Origin: Symsagittifera roscoffensis
Taxonomy: Eukaryota > Xenacoelomorpha > Acoela > Convolutidae
DNA: 64,000 nucleotides
Direction: 5' to 3'
Assembly (NCBI RefSeq): GCF_963678635.1
Contig: NC_087068.1
Location: 58,513,896 to 58,577,895, forward strand
The position numbers and the translations under genes are program-made. The notes beneath the pieces were generated by a model. The model saw only the letters and a program-made list of their open reading frames with translations, ran no database searches and had not been told where the DNA came from. This document shows positions 50,301 to 59,300 of this stretch, in pieces. Every line of letters begins with the position of its first letter. Positions within the stretch are counted from its first letter, which is position 1.

Positions 50301-53300
50301 GACTAGGTTTTTTTGGCGTAATTTTTGATTAACTAAGAAAAGCCAAAATGACCCATGTTTGGGGTAAAATTTCAGACCCGAAATTCGCAAAACAAATTAC
50401 ACCATAATAATTCTGCTAAAATTTTAGGCAAATTTTGTCTTCATAAGTTTTCACATAAACTCAACCCAATTTAAGAAAAACGCGTTTTAAATTTCAAGTT
50501 TAACGCGTTTTGTCCGGTTAATTTAAATCAGCACTGCACAGTGCTGATTTAAATTAACCGGACAAAACGAGCGTAACTTGAAATTTAAAACGCGTTTTTC
50601 TCAAATTGGGTTGAGTTTAGGTGAAAACTTATGAAGACAAAATTTGACTAAAATTTTAGCAGAATTATTATGGTGTAATTTGTTTTGCGAAATTCGGGCC
50701 CAAAATTTTACCCCAAAAATGGGTCTTTTTTGGCTTTTCTTAGTTAATCAAAAATTACGCCAAAAATACCCAGTCGATCTCAGACATAATTATACCAAAT
50801 TGAGCCCCTTACGTAGCCTAACAAACTTTAAGGAGGGTATATTCTCCAAAAAAAATATGCAAATTGTTTAAAAATTGTTTTTAAATAAAAAGTTGCTGTT
50901 TTATATAGTAAAAACGACCTTTTTTGTCTATCAAACAAAAATAAATGAACTTATACAATGTTTTGGAGAATATACCCTCGTTAAACTTTGTTAGGCTACG
51001 TAAGGGGCTCACTTTGGTATAATTATGTCTGAGATCGACTGGGTATTTTTGGCGTAATTTTTGATTAACTAAGAAAAGCCAAAAAAGACCCATTTTTGGG
51101 GTAAAATTTTGGGCCCGAATTTCGCAAAACAAATTACACCATATTGATTCTGCTAAAATTTTAAGCGAGTTTTGTCTTCATAAGTTTTCACCTAAACTCA
51201 ACCCAATTTGAGAAAAACGCGTTTTAAATTTCAAGTTTAACGCGCTTTGTCCGGTTAATTTAAATCAGCCCTGTATTATAAAGCTATGTGTACGGATCTA
51301 ATGTATACGTACCGTATCTGTTCTTGAGGAACATGGATGTGCCGGCACAGACAAGTTTGCCAGTAGCCATAATGGCAATTCTGTCTCCTAAGAAGTCTGC
51401 CTCGTCCATGTAGTGCGTGGTGAGGATGATGGTCCTCCCCTTCCTGTACTTCTGGATCAGATCCCACGTCACCCGTCTGGCTGAGGGGTCCATGCCACTG
51501 GTGGGCTCGTCCAGAATAACCACCTACACAAATGAAATGAAATGACGGGAGAGGTTTCGACTGGGACGAACGACTGGTTTCACTCACACAAAGGCCAAGC
51601 ACTTCGTGCTAGAAAAGTTTAGTACTGGGATGTTATTTTTATTGATCAAATTATCCAGACTGAGTTCTCCCGTCTCCCTGTCTACTCACAAACCAGCTAT
51701 CCGTTCTATTGAATTTTAACAACGCAGTTCGACGTAGATATTCAAAACGTAGTAGTTTTTTTTCTCTCGTAGTTTTTTGTGGGAAGAAAAGGCATTAAAA
51801 TTCAGAGCTAGCATGAAAACAATAAAACACTCATACTAGCCTTAGACCCTCCGCAGAAAGCCATAGCGACACTTAGCTTCCGTTTCATGCCCCCCGACAA
51901 CTCCCTCGCCATCGACTTCCTCTTGTCAGTCAACTTCAAGTCAGTCAGCAGATTAGTGATCTCCTTTGAAATTGAGTCCCCTTCCATTCCTGCATTGAAA
52001 ACCCAAAGCATTGAAAAATAGCCAAAAGAATGCACTTGTTGTTGAGCAGGGGAACAACAGCAGTTGTATGTATATTGGTTATCTACCTCGTGGATAAATA
52101 AAATGGTCTTAACCTTAAGCGTCCTAAAATGAGGACCCTAACATACGGATAGAAACTGTTTTCTGTATCTCATCAGAAAAATTAATGCGGTACAGATCCA
52201 AGAGTAACGAGGGTAAAAACTAAATATAAGACAACCGAAATCGGATACCCTAACATAGTCCTTTGGTCGGCCAAGGATTCGACTTTGTGAAAGCCGTCTG
52301 CTGCAACTTCCAATACCAAAAACTAGTGACTAATTTAGAACGTGGTTCGGTTCTTTAGCTTGGCTTGCCTTTGAGTTTGCAGAAGAGGCGCAGGTGTTCC
52401 TCCACTGTCAGGTTGTCATAGAGCACGTCATGTTGAGGACAGATGCCCAGACTCTCTCTGATCTTCTCCATGTCTTTCTTGATTGACAGTCCATTGATCA
52501 GAGCATCGCCCGAACTTGGCTCGTACAGGCCTATAGAGATACATTTCCAGCAAAACAACCTTCATTACACAAACTATGACATTTTATACTCTGTTAATGA
52601 ACAGCCAATGTTATCAATCCCATATTTATCACTATAAAAATCTATTTCATCCTTAAGGAAATAACCAATTTCTGATAATAAAAAGAAATGCGGGGCGTAG
52701 CCATTAGCATGTGTGCCTATTCGCATGCTTTCATTTTTTAACTGGGTGGGCTTTGAGACGAAAAACAAATAAATTAAAGTTTCAGATAATTTCGAAATTT
52801 GATTTGTCAGGGGAATTGAAATTTCATTTTCGCCCAATTAAGAATTCGGCTGAGTGCAGGTTGTTCAAAATAGCAATTTTCAAACTTAAGTTAACTATAA
52901 TAGAGCCAAGTTGGTAACCCTGGATACATGACTGACCTGTGAGCATGGAAATAGTGGACGTCTTGCCAGCTCCATTGTGGCCCAAAAACGCAGTTGTCTG
53001 GCCTTCAAACATCTTCACATTCACGCCACGCACCGCCAGCTTCCCATTTCCGTATTTCTAAAGAATATAAAGAATGACCGGTTGCTGTGCAATTAGTACA
53101 TAAATTTCCAACCACGATAATAAAAAAATTGAAAATTTTTTTTTCAATTTTTTTTTGGTCTGATGAGAGGATCTGAACGAAAGCCTACACTGAAGGCATA
53201 CTTGATAGTGTACGTAAATTAGACAAATGAACAGAGAAAAAAAAAGTATGGTTCTAAATTATTTCTGTTTTTTTTAAATGCCATTAAAAAGTTCCGAGAC

Positions 53301-56300
53301 TTTTACAAAATGACAACTGATAACTCTTAAATAATTTTAGTAGCACAGAATGTTCCGACTACAGTTCCCTATCAAATAGAAAAAAAACTACAAATCCAGA
53401 AAACCTTTCTAGCAAATAAAACATGGCGGGCAAGGCTTTCATGTGCTACCTCACTCGAACCCACCTCATGCTTATTAGGTGATACCTGACTTTTCATTGG
53501 AAAACAACCAGCACAAACCTTGTTTCCAATTCTAAAGCTCGGAAGTATAAATGATTATCTACGTTATTTGGTAAACGCCAAAAAAAATTTTCTCAAGTTT
53601 CCTTCTGCAAGCAGTTGTGTACCATATGATTGCAACGAGCACGCTTTTCAGAGTGAAATGAACAAACATTTCGCAGCCCAGAAAAAAAACATCAATGAAA
53701 GCAAGCATTAGTAGAGTGAACAAATTCAATTGACCATGCTATGATCCGATAAATTTGCGAATTGTTTCTTTCAATCATGCATAAATTAATCCAGTCCATC
53801 GTTTTCTAGAGGGTAAAAACATCACATAATTCAGTGATTTGCTTAACTCACTCCGCTTTCACAAATGCCCAGAAAGCCTTCCTTTTTCAACAATTATCAG
53901 CCTACTCCATTAACGAAAAGCTACACATTGATTTGATAAAGAAAGGAGATCGCTGATGGGTTTGTTACCTTGTGCAGATTCTGGATGTGGATGCCCACTT
54001 TCAGCCCCTCGGGATCCTCCTCGAAGTTCTCCTTGTCTCTCCCTCCATCAGTGTGATCTGCTTCTCTCACCACCTTCACAAAAACAGCAGCTACTTCATT
54101 CTCTCGCCAACAAGCTCAAAACATTGCCAACAACCAGTTGGAAAACAGACAATGAACGCAACAAAAGAAGAAAAAATATATGGACTTGCTTAACTTCAAA
54201 GAAAAGATATGGCCTTAAAGCTCTGTGATTATCCAGAGCAATTTATTTGATAATTTTAAACCAATTAGAGGAAGCTGGATCAATAGGTAAACTTTTTATT
54301 CCGCTGTGAAATCTGTAACTTAAAATCTTTCGTTTCGAAATCAGAAGTCGATCACATTTTTGTGACCTTTATATTTTTGCTGTTCGATAGAGAAGTTTAC
54401 CTTCCTTTTAACAATGGAAATGAACTGAGCTTAAAAAGAAATCAAAAGTCGAACCGCGAAAAAGTAAATTTGAGCCTGAACAAATCTCAGGACTTTTCAA
54501 AAATGTAAATAATCTCCAAGACCTACACAAGAGTATTCGCTACATTCATGACTCATAGTCATTCGTACCACCTCCATGTTGTACTTTCCATTTTTATAAA
54601 CAAACTTTTATCTTTTTGACTTTAACATCCCAACGAAATCAATTAGAGAATCGTAAAGCGCTCTATTACAGCGGCTAAGTCGCAGTCCGCAGACAAACGC
54701 AAAACAAAACAGCAAAAAAGGAGCTTTAAGAATTCACTAAAAGCAAAAACAAGTCACAGAGAAAATGGTCTGAATAACACAATTTTGCTGACTACGACAT
54801 TCGACCGACGGACCACAAGATTACGCGTCCCTCGCCCTGGTGAAAAACTCCTCAAGTGAGACTTTTGCTTCAATCTTTTTATGAACTCAAAATGCAAACC
54901 TCTACGTGTCTTCTCTTGCGCATAGTATCCGGACACCAATAGGAGGGTTTGAAGCAGAAAATGGGCGATTTGGCCACACCGTAGATGCCTGGATGCACGT
55001 TCTCCAGGTACCAAGTGAGGAGTATGAACACGATGGCAGACACAATTTGGCTGGTGAAGATGTTCACCATCATCAGGTCGTCGTTGAATGTCCTCGTCTC
55101 AGTCAAAGTGTCCATGTTCACTCCAATACCTTCATCATTCAAAAGTCAATTTATTTTTTAAAATATGAAAGCATATAAACCTGCAACAACTTACAAAAAA
55201 CACGTTTCTAACTCATTTATTTATTCTTTAAAATTACAATTTCGAAAATGGTTATTTAATTTTGAAAAAACTATGATTCAAAATGCAGATTCGACACATA
55301 TAATACCAAAAGCTGACACGATGACGCAATTAAATCAAACTGAAACATCCGAAATATTAAAACAGGTTTCACTCGCTAACACGTTACAACGAGCCGTTGA
55401 GATGTCTTGTTTTCAACAGATCTCATACCCTAAAGGAATAGTCTTTCACCTCTGCCGTTCCAATTACATATAAACAACCAACGTTAATATTGCATTTCCA
55501 TGCTAGCAAGCTGTACCTCTATTTTCCAACGAGGTAAGCATCAGCACTCCGAAACAGAATCCCAGGTTGGGAATGAACGAGAGCAGGATTATGATTCCGA
55601 CGCCCAGGGTGTTGTAGAACCCATTGGGGTTTCCAGGGTCCAGAAACAACCAGGGAAAGTAGGTGAAGAACCAGATCACTCCAGTCATCACTGCTGCAGT
55701 ATTGGCTGAAACGTCACACAAATCAAAAATATATCTGTTTAGTCAACCAGCCCAGAGGCGCAACCCGGAGGTTAATTATGTAAGATTGAACTAGAGCTCA
55801 CTTAATCATGACGAGCCCACTCATTATTGGGTATCTTGCAATCGCTTACCCATCAAATTGCCACACACGTACGATTTTAACTCGCAATCATATGATTGAT
55901 GGGCGCCATTAAGTTCGGATACGGCCAAAACCTTGATACAATAAATACACAATCAATTCATTACAAAAACCCAAATCAAAAAATTAAAGGGACTCTTTTC
56001 CAGTTTCCCACACACTCGGAAAATTACAAAATGAAGCTGTTCAAAAATTGTTCACACGGCATTTTGCATGTAAGAAATGTTGTAAAAATTTGTTCACCTG
56101 TTCACGCTGACAAGTTTTGATGCAGTTTATAATAACAAAAGTAATTTTAAATAGACTTTCTTATATTGAATTTCAGACAAAAATCAAAGGGGAGCCTGGA
56201 AAAGAGCCATCAAAAGTATTCTCATTTGTGATATTATCAACACTAGAAAAACTCAAGGAGCAGAAAGGCTTCACTTCCTAAAAATAACTATAGATGCTTG

Positions 56301-59300
56301 GTAGTTAAGATTGTCATTTCGAACAATGAGGAAGCAATGGAAAAAATGAGTTTGATTCTATGTGCTGCCTCAATCTTTACAAATACACTCTTCTAGGATC
56401 GAATGAGTTACTTAACTTCGTCAGTTATTGCTATTCGGCTTCCAATCCATTCGGTTCATAATGCACACTATCGATGAATGTTCGCAGAATTGAACACTAC
56501 TTTTAAAGTTAGCTTCGCTTTTTGAATGGTAGATTAAAATATGACTCACCATTTGAAAAAAGCGTTGAGAATAGAAAGCAGCAGGCTAGTGCTTGAATGG
56601 AGTAGAACATGAACACGAGGAATACTCCGAAGTAGGAGGAGTACTCGAATATGGCTCCCTGGTCGACTAGTTTGACAGTCAGGAAGAATGTCATGAGAAA
56701 GGAGACCACCAAGAAGATCACTCCGAAATGGAACATCCAAGCCACGTTGTGCAACCACGGTCTCAAACCCATCATTTTCATCGACTCTTTCAGACGTCTC
56801 TCTTTCTCCAAAACCAGTTGTTTCACGACCAGAAGAACCAGAGAGATCATTGAAATCACAAACACGAAAGGTAGCAGCGTGTTCAAAAATAGGTTGAATG
56901 TGTTCAGCGAGTAGGGAGGGTAGGGAATGCGGTTCATGTGGATTTCAGAAGTAGAGGAGTCCCAGGTGCCTCCGAGGTGCAACAGGATCCCGAGATTCAG
57001 AGCCAGTTGCAGAGAGAGAAATCCTTCCTCGAAATAACCTAAAAATAGCCATAAAATCGATTTAAGCTTTTAAAGAACCAACAAAATAACTCTTTCTCAA
57101 GATTATAAACTGAATGTACCACTGGTTTTGTAGAAAAACAGGCGTAGCGGAACGATGCTGCATTTGCTCTAAATTACCTTCGACGGTTCAAGATTCATGC
57201 GACATCACGACTTGTCTTCTTGAAAGTCCTCTTAATAACGTATTCGAACCGCAATGATACATTTGAAAGAACTATTGTCTGAACTTTTTCTGCCAGTCAA
57301 ACTATGATGAGCCTTTCTTTAAGTACCCTTTTTCTAACTCAAATGTGGAAGAATTTGCCTTCAACATGACTTCAACTGCACATCTCTATAAAAACGCGAG
57401 TCTAATGCCCTTACAGCGGTGCCACAACATCCAGAAATAATGAGAGTTTTTACCTGGAGGTATTGGGGCGAACTTGGAGTCGTCTTGTCTGTGACCGAAT
57501 GCCCTCGCATCGTACTCCTCGCCAGTGCGCCAGTTGTTGAATCTCTGTCTGTCGTCGTCCAGAACTGCGCCCGACAAACCATACTTGTCAACACTAGAAA
57601 CAAATTGTAAAGAATTGTCAGCATATCAGCGGCTAGTGATGATGTATGTAATTAAGAAATACAGTACAAATATAATAATCAATTATACTTTTTTTGTTCA
57701 TAATATTTATTACCAAAGCTAATTTAACGGCAACTGTTGTGGTTTATTCACTTTACAGTTTGAATCCTCCTGTTCCAGCATTTTAATAAGTTGTTTCGCT
57801 TATTAAAGCATTTCCACGAAACCAACAAAGAGGACACTGGAAGACATTAGTTTCCAAATGAAACATTTTTTTTCCAAAACAGTACCCCAAAAACATGATC
57901 TTCTGATTTTCGCTTGAGTCACGGTCAAAAAGCTTAAGAGAGTCGTTTAATAATATGATTCTCGTGAACGAAAAAAAAATGCATTTTTTTTTCAAGTTAA
58001 CTTGAACTAATTGAGAAAAAACTCGAATGTGTGATGTGTGGCATCAGATTAAGTCCCTTTCAATCACGAGGCGCTTTTCAGAGAAAAACAAATTTCGAGA
58101 AAAATGGATCCGAATTTTTTTTCTATTCAAACTCAAACTTAGCGGACACTATCCGGATATAGTACTCCTACAATTGTCAAACTTCTGGTCAAGCTGATTT
58201 CTCTTCTTGCACCTTTTCATCTTATTCACTTGTCTTTTAGAAATGAAATTTTTTTCAAGTTTTTTTTCAATTTCATGATTTTTCGAAATTGTTTTCAATT
58301 AAACCTTTGTGTTTGGGAATTTTGCTACACAAACAACCAAAGAAATGCCAAAAAGTAGCTTTAAAAAGGTAAAAAGAACAAAAAAAACTAAGAAGATTTG
58401 AAAAATCAATGACCTTCTCATTAAATAAAGGTTTTCCAATTGGCTGCCCTACACAATCGTACCACTGACGCTTATATAAACCGAAGACATCCGGCAAAAG
58501 GAGCTTCAAAATTCACAAAACACAAATTTTGCATGTAATGTTTTTGAATGTAAGCAGCTAAAGGTAACCACACTATTTTATATGTAAAAACTAGAAAGTA
58601 TGAAGCCAAATTTTGTATTAACTAAGCATTTAAAAAATCTCGCAAACTATATTTGGGAAATCGAATTTTAATTATTATACCGTTATTTGGTAAAATTATC
58701 TATTTTCGGTCTATTTGCTGAATTCTTGACAGTGTTAAATTATTACTTAGCTATTGTAAAAGCGCATTGGATTATAATGCCAATGCTGCATCCTGCTTTT
58801 ACAACCAATGCTGCTTCAGTAGCAGATTTGGGGTTGGGGCGGACGCCCCCTCTCCTCGGGGATTCGATCCCCTGACAATCCAAAGTCTCCCTCTTCGGTA
58901 CTATTGTAAGACATCCAATTTTGGTTGACCGACCCTGTAGTTTTATAGAGGTGCCAGCATATACTAATTTTCAGAGTAGCGCGCGCCAAAAAAACGATGT
59001 TTTTGCCAGACTTTCCAAAAGCATTAAAACGCATTGTTTGCCGCATTTAATCAAAAAATTACCTGCAGCGCAGAAAAAAATGTAAAAATAGGGTCTTTAT
59101 AGTATTCTGAGAGCGCTCGAAAAATCAGTTTGCTCGACCTAGAAAAAAAGGTTGACAAAATTTTTGAATAAGTTTAAAATCCCCCAACCGACAGAAAAAG
59201 CTCCGCTTGTGTAAATAACGAGATTTAAAAAGCAATTATTTCTTTTTATAGGGTCTTTCATAGACTCTTCATTGAAATATAAACGAGGATTCTATTCTTT

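Noticed and set aside
50644-51132. Open frames containing [14 protein letters not shown] on both strands
   Set aside because: They lie in the inverted arms of the mariner-like foldback element, so the same translation appears from both arms. No transposase motif is present.
51835-51840. GT donor (GCTA/GTATGAG) for exon 10
   Set aside because: It would end the exon in phase 1 and shift VVILDEP out of frame; the GC donor four bases earlier restores the conserved GGSKVVILDEP junction.
55165-55473. Plus-strand 102-codon open frame
   Set aside because: It lies in intron 5 opposite the gene, has intron-like composition and shows no recognisable feature. Chance open frame.
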